Shown one piece after another: positions 21,211-32,227 of a stretch of 64,000 nt of DNA. The DNA comes from Phaseolus vulgaris (lineage: Eukaryota; Streptophyta; Magnoliopsida; Fabales; Fabaceae): the NCBI RefSeq assembly GCF_000499845.2, contig NC_023758.2:16181178-16245177 (forward strand), read 5' to 3'. Made by a program: the position numbers and the translations under genes. How positions within the stretch are numbered: the stretch's first letter is position 1; every line of letters begins with the position of its first letter. The notes beneath the pieces were generated by a model. It searched no databases. It saw nothing but the letters and a program-made list of their open reading frames with translations, and was not told where the DNA came from.

Positions 21211-22419
21211 TGATCCTGCCGGCAACTTGAACGTACGTGGGTGAATCGCTTTGTAACACTTTCTGCCCTGTCTTCGCGACTGCGTCTCCTGAAGAATCAC
21301 CTTCTGAACTCTCTCTCTCTGATGGCTTCAAAATGTGACCTGCAAAATACACAGACGGCGCCTCTAGCGGCCGTTTGCACTCCGACGATCAAGTTAGTTC
21401 AACAGAACCACCAGAAACTAGAAACTAGTAAGAATGTGTGTGTGTAGAACTTGCACTCTGTTTTTTTTTCTATTCCCCCCTCTCACTCTCACTCTGATTC
21501 TGCCTTTTATCTCTCTTTCCCTGCTTCTGGGCATAACAGAATTCTGTTATGCTTTTCTGGCATGTGTCAGAACCCTGTCATGCTTTTCAGAGAAAGCGTA
21601 CCTTCAGAATCAGCAATGGGGAGCGTGAGAGTCTGCGCATGTCTGCGCTTGGCTGCGCCTGTCTGTACCTTTAGCGGTACGGAGTGCTCTTTTGTCTGGA
21701 CCGCACCCCTCTCAGATGGTGACACGTGGAGGCCTGCAACTCACATCTAACCACACACGTGTCACTTACTGGAAGGGCTCTAGCGCCTCTCTTTGTCTGC
21801 CTAAGCTACGCCCTTGCGGAGTAACTTAGGATGCTTCTTTTATCTGGGTAAATTGCACACTCTTAGGAGTGGACGTCGGGTGTGGCTGGTCTAGGCGCAC
21901 TCACCGAACGTTACTCTCTGTGTAGGCGACTTACCCTTCAGGATGACACGCACGTAATGGGTTGAGGGAATCACCAATCACCGACTGGCCTACTAGTTCC
22001 CTCAGGCCACTCTCGTGCACGATTCCTTGAGGTGTGTTCATGCGAGGTCCACGCGTAACGCTCTCGCTGGGAGCCTCAGTCCCAGTTTAACTGCGTGTAA
22101 CACGAGACCCCGATGACAATACACCTGATGACTGATCAGTGTTTATTCGCTTATCGCGCTCTGCCTCCAGGCGCGAGTCTAGGAACTGATCTGCTGGTGG
22201 TCACTTGGCTACTGACCACCGATCACCATTCTGGGTGATCTATCCCCCGACCTCTCTGCCGCCTGATCTGTCGGTGGTAACTTGGTTACTGACCACCGAT
22301 CACCTCTCTTGGCGATCGTCCCCCTACCTCTCTGCCACCTGGTCCACGTGTCACCCTGCGAGTGGTCCACGTGGTTCTCTGATGCTGATGCCATCGACTA
22401 CCGATGACCGATCGGATCA
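21211..22419 (-). mobile_element. Solo LTR, Tat-like family C (1209 bp), TSD CACAC
   Basis: The plus strand reads TGATCCTGCCGG to GATCGGATCA, with CACAC at 21206-21210 and 22420-22424. It holds the Tat core block in reverse (GGCGCCTCTAGCGGCCGTTT, about 21357-21376, then GCACTCCGACGATCAAG). It is otherwise divergent from families A and B, including its ends. It contains runs of direct repeats such as GACCACCGATCACC near 22213 and 22290. Confidence 0.88.
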
Positions 22420-22802
22420 CACACTATGAAAGATCATCTCAACATTCAAGTGAAGACCTCACTAGAAGGAGAAATGGACAAAGACCAGAGCATCTCAAGT
22501 TCTTCCTTTTAGTCTTCTTATAAGATACAAATATGTTGTAAATAAATTGGGCTCACTTTAGGGGTCCAAATAGCAAAGAGAAGCTAGAATAAGGTGCCTT
22601 TAGCATAATTGGGGGTGTGGGTAGCATTTTAGCTTGTTCCTAGCCCTTTTGGAAGACATTTTGACCTAGTTTCTAGAAGGACAAGCCGAGGATGCGGGTT
22701 TGACTTAGTCAAACCCTAAGGCTCCCCATTTTTTCCTTTTTCCCATCTTACCCCTTTAGCTTGTTCTCCAATGCTTCTTCACCTATAAATAGGAGACCTA
22801 CC

Positions 22803-23937
22803 TGTTGAACAAGATGCTTTAATGTCTCCAAATCCAAGAGAAAAGCTTGAAGACCTTGCTGCTAGGTGTGTGTGTGTGTTGTCTAGTTGTTTGAAACTTG
22901 TTAATTCACTCCTTAAGATGATCCAAGTTCATTTGAATCTTTAACCTTTTGAAAATATGAGTTTTCTAAAATGCTGTTGAAATTTCAACAGGTTGTTTTT
23001 TGAAACAATAGGTTGTTTTACCTTAGTAGTTTCAACAACTTAGTAGTTTCAATAGGTTGAAATTTCGAAACAACAGGTTGTTTTACCTTAGCAGGTTTTG
23101 AAAAGCTTGACTTTGCTGTCCAATCAATTCAACCGATTATTTCGACAAAACAATCGATTGTTTTTCTAGAAACCTTAACAAAATTATGTTAAGTGGTTTT
23201 AATATGCTTTAAATGATCCTTACTACCTTGGCTCCTTTATTAAATGCTTTTGACCACTTGGTTGATCTATATAAAGGTGGTTTTACGCTCCTAATCTCGG
23301 AGTAAGAAAAAGAGCTTATCAAAAACCGTTTTTCCAAGATTTGAAAGAGCTTTGGATCATTCTTAAGTGTGTGGAATAGGATTGGGTTGTAATTCAGAAC
23401 TTTAAGCTTTGTAATACCCAGGTGTATTCTATTCCCTTCTTCCTTGATTACTGTATTTCTGTATTTGTGGTGCCAATGAGTGTTGTGTGTTCTTGAGGGG
23501 TTCAAGATCAACACTCTTGGTGTGGTTTGCCAAAGGTAGTGTGTTTCTTGAGGGGTTCAAGGTCACTACTTTGGTGTGTGGTGTTTGTAATCTGGTTTTG
23601 ATTGCATAGTGGAATACCCAGTGGTTTCTGGGGACTGGATGTAGCTCTTGGTGTAAGAGTGAACCAATATAAATCGCTTGTGTGCTTATCTCTTACCCTT
23701 AACTCTTTAATTTCTGTTTTTAAGTTGTTTTTAATTCTGCTGATAAAAACAACCGATTGAATCGAAGAAACAACCGGTTGTTTTTCTGATATCATCTTAA
23801 AACAATTTTGGTTCTTTGTTTCATTGATTTCTTTCTCTGTAATTCAGCATTGAATTTCATTATACCTTCAAAGTTTGCGAAAATCTTTTATAAACAATTC
23901 ACCCCCCCCCCTTTGTTTAAGGCCATATATTCTAACA
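22803..23937 (-). mobile_element. Solo LTR, copia-like 'TGTTAGAAT' family, inverted, TSD CTACC
   Basis: The plus strand reads TGTTGAACAAG to ATTCTAACA. It is flanked by CTACC at 22798-22802 and 23938-23942. It is the inverted counterpart of 17876-18934, including the poly-C run near 23902 and several ACAACCGGTTGTTT-like palindromes. Confidence 0.93.
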
Positions 23938-24480
23938 CTACCTAGTGTATTTTTCAAGTTGAAATTATTAGAAGAAGAGTTACTTTGAACAAATTGTGTG
24001 AGGTGTTAGTGAGGTTTGAATTCCTCTTAGCATTTAGGTCTTATCTTGTGAGTATTGAGAGCTCTCAAGTGGCGGCTATCATCACTTATCTTGGAGGCCA
24101 ATCACGCTCCAAGTGGCGTGTTCCACTTCTCAAATTCATCACATAAGTTTTCTCCTTCCTTCATCTATTCTTCCATTGTCATTCCATTTTTACTCTTTAT
24201 ATCATGTTCTTGTTTGGTTTTCCTTGTTTCCATTCGGCAATTCTATTTGGTTTCTTGTCCTTGTTCTTTAATTCCGCACCTTCTAACATCATGTTCACCA
24301 TATAATTGTCTTTTCCTTTTGCTCTTGTGAAGTGAACCTTCACACTTACTTAACCACTTGGTTAAGTTCGTGTCCAGTGGGGATCTTCTTAGAGTTCTCA
24401 CCATATTCTTGCTTAAAATCTCAATCTAAGTAAAATATCACACCATAAAATGAACAATCCTAAAATCAACTGACATCATG

Positions 24481-24498
24481 TGGTTATCAGAGCTTAGG
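24481..24498 (+). other. CRM-3 primer-binding site
   Basis: TGGTTATCAGAGCTTAGG lies two bases after the LTR end. It resembles the initiator-Met tRNA site TGGTATCAGAGC with one extra T, so reverse transcription probably used that tRNA. The following leader (to 25451) is AT-rich and non-coding. Confidence 0.7.
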
Positions 24499-25451
24499 TT
24501 CTTGAGTTTATTTTGCTTTGAGTTTATTGGCACTTTACATTCTTTTCATTCAAGCACCTTTAATTTCTTGTCTTTAAATTCAAGTACCTTTAATTCTTTT
24601 CTTTAAATTCAAGTACCTTTAAATTCTTATCTTTACATTCTTGCAATTTAAATTTTCAGCCCTTTATTTTCTTGCAATTTTCATTCGGCCATTTTATTTT
24701 CCATAGCTTTGTTTCGCTTTTGGATTGTTATTTTTTGTGTCTTATTTTGTTCTTGCCTTTTGCTTTGATTCATATGTTCATTAGTGTTCTAGGAGTCCTT
24801 ACTTTTATTCTATTTACTTTGCTTTTAATTTTGAAAGTTTGAGAAGTAATTAGAAATTTGTTTTAGTAGAAGTAGATTTAAAGTTCCAAACAAAAGATTT
24901 TCAAGTGTTCAATTATATTGAATCCCAATTTTTTTTTGAAAATTGGAGTTATTAGAAATTATGCATGATTAAAACTATGGACATTTCATTTCCATAATTA
25001 AAAAAAAAGTGAAAACGCAAATTGATTTCAACCATTGTGGAATTTTTTATCCTTTTGCTTTAGCAATTTCTAAAGAAAAAGTTTCATTGTTAAAAGTTTA
25101 GTAAGTATCTTTGAGTCCTTTTGTGTGCCTTTTTTCTTGATTGTCTTTCTTCAAGTTTTGTCATAATCTCTTTTTTCAAATTGGTTTAGCTTTTCTTGCT
25201 TAAGCTTTTCTTGTCTGTCTTTTATTTCTTTTCCTTAAGTTTTGTGGTGGTTTCCTCTAAGATCAAGTGTTGAAGGCTTTGACCTTTTTCATTTGAGAGT
25301 ATTTCAAACTCAAGAAAGACCTTTGTTAGTGGAAGAATTTCTTTGAAGTGCTTTGAGTGTTCTCTTCTTGAATTTCACCAAAAGTGACGAAAACGTGAGG
25401 AGTGTTTAAATTGTTTTCACTAATTGTTTATATTCCTTTGTGCAAAAAATT

Positions 25452-27410
25452 ATGGGTCATTTGTCTTTAAGTGAACCTTCAAAACCGCAATCATATCACA
25501 AAGCCCACCTTTTGAGAGAACTTGTGGAGGTCAAGAAGCGACTTGTCCACAAAGACGAGAAAATAAGCCAACTAGTGTAAAGATTGCAAAGACTATAAAA
25601 AGCTCAAGCGAGGCAAATTCAAGAAAGGAGATTGGAGCCGCCAAGAGCACCTAGACCATCCATGCACTATGGGAGTCAAGAACATGATGGGCTAGTGCAC
25701 ACTTTTGCAAAACGGCACCATCAACACCACCACCAACCACAACATTCTTTTGATTTTGTAAAGTTACCTAGTTTTAGTGGGTCCAATGACCCTACTTTGT
25801 ATTTAGAATGTGAAGCTAAAGTTGAACATCTCTTTAATGTGTATAAGGTCACTGAGGACCAAAAGCTTAGGTTAGCTTCCCTAGTTTTTTTAGATTATGC
25901 CAACCAATGGTGGGAACAAACTGTAATGGACATTAGGCTAAACAAGAGACCAATCGTGGTCTCTTGGAATGATTTGAAAGCATGTATGCGCGCGTGGTTT
26001 GTTCCTCCTCATAGGAAGGAACACTTGTTGAAGCTCCAACGGCTTCATCAAGGACCTAGGACGGTAAAGGAATATTTTGAGGATTTAGAAACAACTTTGA
26101 CTAAAATTAATATGCCTAATAGTGATGAGTCAAAGATAACTATGTTTGTGAGTGGTTTGAGGCAAGAAATTCGAGATGTTGTAGAAGTTATGAGTACTTT
26201 TCTTTAAAGAAGTTGTGATGGAAACCAAGTAGAGGATGCTCAAGCCCATGAAGCCCAAGCCCAACAAGGGGCTCAAGCCCAACGAATCACTAGGAGCATG
26301 GCAAGAGCTTTGGGACAAGAGTATCTGAAGATGGCTCTTCTTATTTCTATTATAGAGTAGGGGTGCGGATGTAATAAATAGGTGTGAAATTAGTAAGGGA
26401 TGCTAGGGGGAGTGTAGATATGAGTTAGGAGGTGCCAAACTAGGAAGGAAAGTCACACTTCCTTCATGCACTAGTTCGCGCCGAATTTGAGTGTCATTTA
26501 GGGGCACATTTGCATTTGATTAGCTTAGCATTTCAGCACCTTATAGGCTATAAATAAAGGTGCTGCCCTTGTACAAATCAGATTTGGAAATTAGAAGTAG
26601 AGAAACTATACTCAAGTTTAGAGAGAAATTGTGAGTCTTGTTGTCTTCTTCTTCCTTTGCCTTATCTTGTGTGCCAATGGTGAGCTTCAAGTGGCAGCAA
26701 CCTTTCACTTATCTTGGAACAAGGCTCCAAGTGGCGTGAATGAAATTCCAAGTCTCAAATCCAACAAGTTTCACTCCATAAGTGTTCATTCTTTCATCTC
26801 TTGCAAATTCATTCGGTAGTTTCCAATGTTTAGTGTTCTTCATTCTTTTTCACCGATTAAATTTGTGTTTCCTAGCTTAGCTTTCAAATTCTGTTCGGTA
26901 CAGTAGTTATTCCTTTCAATTTCTGTTCGGTTTTCATTTGTTGTTCTTCAATTCTTGTTGCTTGATTCCATTTGACAATATATGGACTTCCATATGAGCT
27001 TTGGTCGGTGCAAAGTCTTGGTGAGTTCTTGAATTAGAACATTGATCCAATTCTAAGTAAAGTGCCAATTCATGACCAACTCAAGTTGCTCCTAAGAATG
27101 TCAAAGAATCATGTATTCTTGTTATTGCATTCACATCAAGTTGGTTCACCTAGCCATCAAGGTGGAATCACAAATTTTGAAGAAAACAACTTTAAAAAAA
27201 AACTCACAGTGATGGCTTCTACAAATCTTGTACAAAAACTTCTCCTTCCCATTCTTCAAAAGAAATCACTACACACCAAAAAGTTTATAAAGACCACATT
27301 TTCACCTCTACCACTAAGTCACCAACCAAAACCTCCAATATGAAATGTTTTAAATGTTTAGGTTTTGGGCACATTACTGCCAATTGTCCAACTAAAATGT
27401 TGAATTTACA
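25452..27410 (+). pseudogene. CRM-3 gag, nonsense-mutated and split by a solo LTR
   Basis: Gag of a CRM-like Ty3/gypsy element. From the ATG at 25452 the frame has one TAA (25578-25580), then runs 25632-26204 with the gag core ('FVKLPSFSGSNDP', 'YANQWWEQ', 'CMRAWFVPP'). It loses frame near 26190. A solo LTR (26216-27138) with TSD AGTTG cuts the gene. After it the sequence continues with 'LVHLAIKVES' and a zinc knuckle CFKCLGFGHITANC (about 27342-27385). Homology to CRM-1 gag then stops at about 27410, where tandem repeats of another element begin. Protease and pol are missing. Confidence 0.85.
26216..27138 (+). mobile_element. Solo LTR, CRM-like family (923 bp), TSD AGTTG
   Basis: TGATGGAAACC to GCATTCACATCA, with AGTTG at 26211-26215 and 27139-27143. 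A TATA box (GGCTATAAATAAAGG) lies near 26547. It sits inside CRM-3 gag; gag homology resumes directly after the second AGTTG. Confidence 0.94.
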
Positions 27411-27413
27411 CGC

Positions 27414-28850
27414 AGGGCGCCTACTCGGATCATCTTACCGAGATAAGTCGTCTTACCTGGAAAAAGAGAATCAACTTACACGTAGGGCGCCTACTTAGAT
27501 CATCTTACCGAGGAAGGTCGTCTTACCTAACAACAAATAACCAATTTACACACAGGGGTGCTGATATGAGTTGGATAGACACTTAACAAGAAACAACACT
27601 TTAAGGAGGCTTAAGGTCATCTCAATGGAGGATAATGCCATCCAAGAGAGAAGCCAAACTCATTGAACAATGAGTGCCATATCCTTTTCACAAACACTTG
27701 ACGGAATTGAAAGGAAAGCAAGAACAAAACAAGAACACAAATAGAAGCACAATTGAAATGTGTAAACTGAAAAACTGGACAAAATTGAATCAAGAAATGA
27801 ATCTACCGATTGAAATCATCAAAGGAAGAAGATAAACCGAATAGAAACTTAAAACAACACCTAGAACAAGAATAAACGGTAGAAATTGAAGAACAAGCTA
27901 AACTACCGATTGGAAATGAAAATGGAGATGAAAGAAGATGAAACTTAAGTGATTGAAGACCGCTGGAATGGAATTTGGAGTTGCTCACGCCATTTGGTGA
28001 TGGAGTTCCAAGATGAGTGAAGGAAGCCGCCACTTGAAGCTCTCCAAAAGCTCACAAGATGAGACTAAGCAAGGAGATCCAAATCTCACACAAATCTCTC
28101 TCCAAATGAGTAGAGTTTCTCTATATCAATTATCCAATTCTGAATTTACAAAGGCAAGCACCTTATTTATAGCCTAAGAGGTGCTGAAATGAGAAGCTAA
28201 TCAAATTCAAATTCCCCCCTAAATGACACTAAAATGGTGCCAACTAGAGCATGAGGAAGGTGTGACTTCCTTTCTAGTTTTGGCACCTCCTATATTACAC
28301 CAACACCCTCCCACTAAGTCACATGGACAATGTGACTCTCTCTAATACATTTACACCTATTTATTTAATATGCACACCTCCTACAACTATACAAAAGTAA
28401 TTCAAATGATGCTCTTTTATTTAATGCTTGGCCTTGCCCCTCATGGTTTTGAACTTGGGCTTTCTTGGGCTTGGCCTTCTTGGGCTTGGGCTTTGGGCTT
28501 GGGCCTCATCTTTTGCAAAGACTAATAAGAAGAACTTTAAATGCTTTGGCCCTTGTCCATTTCTTCTATTGATAACATCTTTTCGATTCTCATCAGGTGC
28601 CTACTCGGATCATCTTACCGAGACAGGTCGTCTTACCTGACAATAGAAAGTCAACTTACACACAGGCGCCTACTTGGATCATCTTATCGAGACAGGTCAT
28701 CTTACCTGACAACAGATAATCAACTTATACGCAGGGCGCCTACTCGGATCATTTTACCGAGGAAGGTTGTCTTACTTGACAACTGATAACCAATTTTCAC
28801 ACAGGGCACCTATTCAAATCATCTTACTAAGATAGGTCGTCTCACCGTGC
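27414..28850 (-). repeat. 70-bp tandem repeat array in a Tat-type 3' tail
   Basis: About six units of 69-70 bp begin GGGCGCCTACTCGGATCATC and contain GTCGTCTTACCTGAC. Two lie at 27414-27556, then an inserted LTR (27562-28595), then four at 28596-28850. The array lies downstream, in minus sense, of a Tat-type integrase remnant (29760-29870), so it is the 3' untranslated region of that element. Such regions are a known source of plant satellites. Confidence 0.85.
27562..28595 (-). mobile_element. Solo LTR, CRM-like family (1034 bp), TSD GGTGC
   Basis: The plus strand reads TGATATGAGTTG to ATTCTCATCA, flanked by GGTGC at 27557-27561 and 28596-28600. The minus strand has a TATA box (GGCTATAAATAAGG, about 28160-28175). 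It interrupts the 70-bp array exactly within a unit. Confidence 0.94.
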
Positions 28851-28851
28851 C

Positions 28852-29195
28852 TTAAGCCAAACAATCTTAGTTATGGCCGATTAAACTTAGAGCGCCTAAA
28901 CTCAAAATCTTACTGAGAAAAGGTTGTTTTACCTGACTTAAGCTAAACAATCTTAGTTATGGAGGATTAAAATTCAAAGTGCCTGAACTCATAATCTTAC
29001 CGAGAAAAGGTCGTGTTACCTAACTTAAGCCAAACAATCTTAGTTATGGCCAATTAAACTTCAGAGCACCTAAACTCAGAATCTTATCAAGAAAAGGTCG
29101 TCTTACCTGACTTAAGCAAACAATCTTAGTTATGGCAAATTAAACTTCAGAGCGCCTGAACTCAAAATCTTATCGAGAAAAGGTCGTCTTACCAT
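28852..29195 (-). repeat. 86/87-bp tandem repeat, four copies
   Basis: Units start TTAAGCCAAACAATCTTAGT at 28852, 28938, 29025 and 29112. They end in the same GGTCGTCTTACCTGAC word as the 70-bp array, so the two arrays share ancestry. A looser pair of about 110 bp (CACAAGGCGCCTGCTCGG near 29528 and CACAAGGCGCCTACACTCGG near 29625) follows. Confidence 0.85.
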
Positions 29196-29759
29196 GTTCC
29201 ATCTCGCGTACCTGTATTGTATGAATGTATGCATAAATGCTTTGGCAACTATATCGACCTTACCCTGAACGTTGCATGGCTAACATAATATGAACTTACT
29301 AACTTGGATGAAATGAAGCGCGTAAAGTAATAAAATTGGCTCTTAACAAATAGGCTAACCTTTTGATGATCGACACACTTCTAGTCGGTCAAGTAGCCTA
29401 TCACTTCAACTTAATCAGGATAATCTAAGCTCGGACTTGGTCGAACGATGAGATTTGACTACACTTGCCCCTGAGTCGGGTTGTCCTACTGTGTGATCAC
29501 TGCATCTATTCTATGTTAACTCCCCTCACAAGGCGCCTGCTCGGATAGCTACATCTACCCCGACCTAGGTCTTCTTACCATGTGCTAGTTCGGCTGACCA
29601 AACCTATTTTAAGTCAATTCATCTCACAAGGCGCCTACACTCGGGTAACTATGTCTGCTCCGAGTTAGGTCATCTTACCATGTGCTCTATCGGATTATTT
29701 CACCCCTGTAAATTTCCCAGAAACAAATTTATTACTTGGTGATCTCATTAAAAAACCAT
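29196..29759 (-). other. Rest of the Tat-type 3' tail
   Basis: Non-coding. It contains the looser pair of repeats near 29528 and 29625 and a conserved GTGATCTCATTAAAAAACC stretch (about 29738-29757). That stretch matches the sequence just after integrase in Tat-2 (near 56895). No gene seen. Confidence 0.6.
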
Positions 29760-29900
29760 TGAGGCTTGCTACCTTCCACGTTCCTAGGATGACTCCGCCG
29801 TCCTGAATTTCCAGCCGATAAGCTCCGTCGCCCAACACTTTTATGATCCTGTATAGTATAAAAGTTTGGTGTTGTAATGCCTTTTACAATCGAGCTATGG
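29760..29900 (-). pseudogene. C-terminal end of a distant Tat-type integrase
   Basis: In minus-strand frames about 29870 to 29765 I can read 'VLGDGAYRLEIQDGG' and 'RNVEGSKPQW'-like or 'WKVASL' residues. These correspond to 'GNGSYNLKTLDGGPIP' and 'WNAANLKF' at the end of Tat-1 pol. The match needs a frame change and is short, so it is a remnant. It fixes the identity and orientation of the repeat-rich tail at 27414-29759. Confidence 0.6.
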
Positions 29901-30656
29901 TAGGACATAATCCTTTGTCATTCTCGAAAAATCAGTTATGAAAAATTTGTCAAAATGTTTGATCCTTGTTGCATACATCTCCTTTTTTCTTTTGCCATAG
30001 AGTTAAAATTGAAATATACACTTGAATAATAATGTTTACTAGAACAATGATTGTAGACTGTGAACTAGTACACCAGGTAAGTTCCTAGGAAATAGAGGTG
30101 GGTCACTAATGGATGTGCTTAAATACCAAGTTTTTCCTCGCCAGAACTTTCCTAGACATGTACTCTTACACTACTACGCTGCTCTATATCCAGTAACATG
30201 AATAATTTCTCTCGTGTGAGAGATCATGATAATGCCGATGATAACAATATCACAACAGATTTAAATGATAATTAATCATTCACTTCATCTTCAAAATAAC
30301 ATGATAACAAATTTACATATATTTGTTATTTTCATAATAATACGATAACATATTTAAACAATAATAATTATATCTTTCATCTTCAGACTAATATCACAAC
30401 AGACTTAAAAGATAATAATCATTTATGTTATCTTTAGAATAACATGATAACAAATTTACATATATTTATTGTTTTCATAATAATATTATAATAGATTTAA
30501 ACAATAACAATGATATCTCTAATCTTCAGAATAATATTACAACAGATATAATACCTCTTTATCTTTAATCTTCAGAATAATATATCTCATGAGACTAGGA
30601 GAGGATTGTGTGTGTAATCTTGACTCTTGCCTTTTCTTTTATCTTAAAGGTTATTT
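29901..30656. other. AT-rich intergenic stretch with a 144-bp direct repeat
   Basis: No gene recognised. From 30251 a unit starting CACAACAGATTTAAA recurs at 30395 (period 144), with a third partial copy near 30538. Units carry TTCAGAATAATAT and AACATGATAACAAATTTAC words. Confidence 0.6.
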
Positions 30657-31118
30657 TTGGTTGCGTCTGTTCCCGCTCTTTATTTTCTTGATGTTTGTGT
30701 TCTTCGTTCATCTTCATTTCATAACCGTATCAGTATCCCATACCTAAACACCTATGTCGGGCGCACTATCCGCTACCTAGACCTTATCACCAGGGCTAAT
30801 GACACCATTAAGTTGAACTTGGAGGAAAACAAGATTGTTGAGTTCATCAAATTTGATGTTGGGAATGTAGTCATGGTGACAGGCGTAAGGAATAGAGGGC
30901 GTGTTGGAGTGATCAAGAGCAGAGAGAAGAACAAGGGATGTTTTGAGACTATCCATGTTCAAGATGCCACTGGGCACGAATTTGCAACTCGTTTGGGCAA
31001 TGTGTTTACCATCGGCAAGGGAACAAGGGTATCTCTTCCCAAGGGTAAAGGTATCGAGCTTTCCATCATCGAGGAAGCTAGGAAGAAGATTTCCGCCCAA
31101 CAAGCTACTGCTACTTAA
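30657..31118 (+). pseudogene. RPS4: Ribosomal protein S4 (eS4) 3' fragment, probably a retropseudogene
   Basis: A 153-codon frame. From about residue 28 ('[13 protein letters not shown]') it matches the C-terminal 60% of the cytosolic 40S ribosomal protein eS4, including '[13 protein letters not shown]', the KOW-like '[14 protein letters not shown]', '[20 protein letters not shown]' and '[13 protein letters not shown]'. The N-terminal half, including the S4 RNA-binding domain, is absent. The first 27 codons are unrelated. An in-frame loss is visible at [13 protein letters not shown], where the family has two or three more residues, and substitutions such as YLDLI for YPDPLI occur at conserved sites. 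There is no intron in this part. A functional ribosomal protein is unlikely; a retrocopied fragment is the simplest reading. Confidence 0.85.
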
Positions 31119-32227
31119 ATCATCATTAGGATATGAATAGACTTTTGAGTGCTTAGTTTTTATGCGATGGTTTTTGCTTCTAATTTATTTTCTGGAGATT
31201 TTATCTGTTGAATTTTCTCTCTTCAATTCACTAAAGAACTTTTTATTGCTGCTGCTATATAGTCATGAAGGAATCTTCCAAAAAAATAAAATAAAATATT
31301 ATAAATAAATTTTTTTAAAATAAATTAAAAAATAAATATATTTATAAATATGACAAAAACAAAATTAAAAACAAGTCATACTTATACGTCAGCCAGCCGA
31401 CACATATAAAATATAATAATTTTTTTTTATCCTCAGCCAAGCCGATGCATAGTTTAGAAAAACCCTACACTGATGCATTAGTCAAACCGACGATAGATTT
31501 TCTAGAATAATTAACTTATTTCTTCTTGTGTTGGACCAATTGACACCATCTTTTTTTCACTTTCACTTTCTCTTAGTGTCTACCATGAGTCGAATTGTCA
31601 CACACAACCTTCTTTTTTTGTCTGTCCACGCAATTCACGTACTTCTCTTACGTAGTTAATCCTTCATTTTCTTGTAGTGAAAGTTTTACAAGCTACCATT
31701 GGCTTGCATAAGGACAATCAAAACTGGTTAACATTTTACATTTTATTGATCTCGCTAGATGTTTCAAGGGCACAACTGTTTTGCTGAACCAACTGTTACA
31801 TGCTTTGGTTTGTGTTAGGAATGCAACTGGTCTACACATGCAGTGTAGTTGTGTAGGTTTTTTGTAAATATTATGTAATATGTCCTCTGTAGTTTTTCTT
31901 TTCACTGTTGGGATGGTGACCTTTTTGTGTAGTTTTGGAGATTTTCTTTTTGGCTTTCACTCTAAATTTAGGAGGATGTCCCGATCTCTTAGAGGTTTGA
32001 ACTGGTTCATCGTCTCCACTTAATGATTTCTCCTTATCCACTTTTTTAGCCCATAAATTGGAGAACAAATTTTCTAAGAAATATTAGTTGAGGTAGATTC
32101 AATTATATCCCCTATATCTCCTGTCAGAATGGACAAACATGAATCTTGAGCTTCTTGTTTATCACCTGAAAGAGATCCAAAACAATATTGCAAGGTCAAA
32201 TGTTAAGAAACAAATAGCGAAGTAATT
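31119..32227. other. Intergenic; CACTA-type end near 31679
   Basis: After the RPS4 fragment the sequence is AT-rich. At 31670-31679 the plus strand reads TCTTGTAGTG, the reverse of CACTACAAGA, the usual start of legume CACTA elements. Repeated GTCAGCCAGCCGACA / TCAGCCAAGCCGATG words at 31388-31450 could be its subterminal repeats. I could not find the opposite end. A small minus-strand frame at 31871-32068 is Lys-rich and unidentified. Confidence 0.45.

Larger units (their letters stand above)
21168..24478 (+). mobile_element. CRM-3 5' LTR, split by two solo LTRs
   Basis: It begins TGATACAAACG at 21168 and ends CTGACATCA at 24478, followed by a primer-binding site. Its pieces align in order with the uninterrupted LTR at 18984-19953. 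Subtracting the inserted LTRs and one TSD each leaves about 954 bp, close to that copy's 970. A TATA box (CACCTATAAATAGG) lies at about 22779, just left of the copia insertion. CRM-3 is older than both insertions. Confidence 0.87.

Noticed and set aside
27414..28850. CRISPR-like array
   Set aside because: Units are contiguous 70-bp tandem repeats without unique spacers, in a plant genome next to a retrotransposon tail.
31871..32068. Lys-rich minus-strand frame as a transposon protein
   Set aside because: The segment is short and I could not tie it to a family; left as intergenic.
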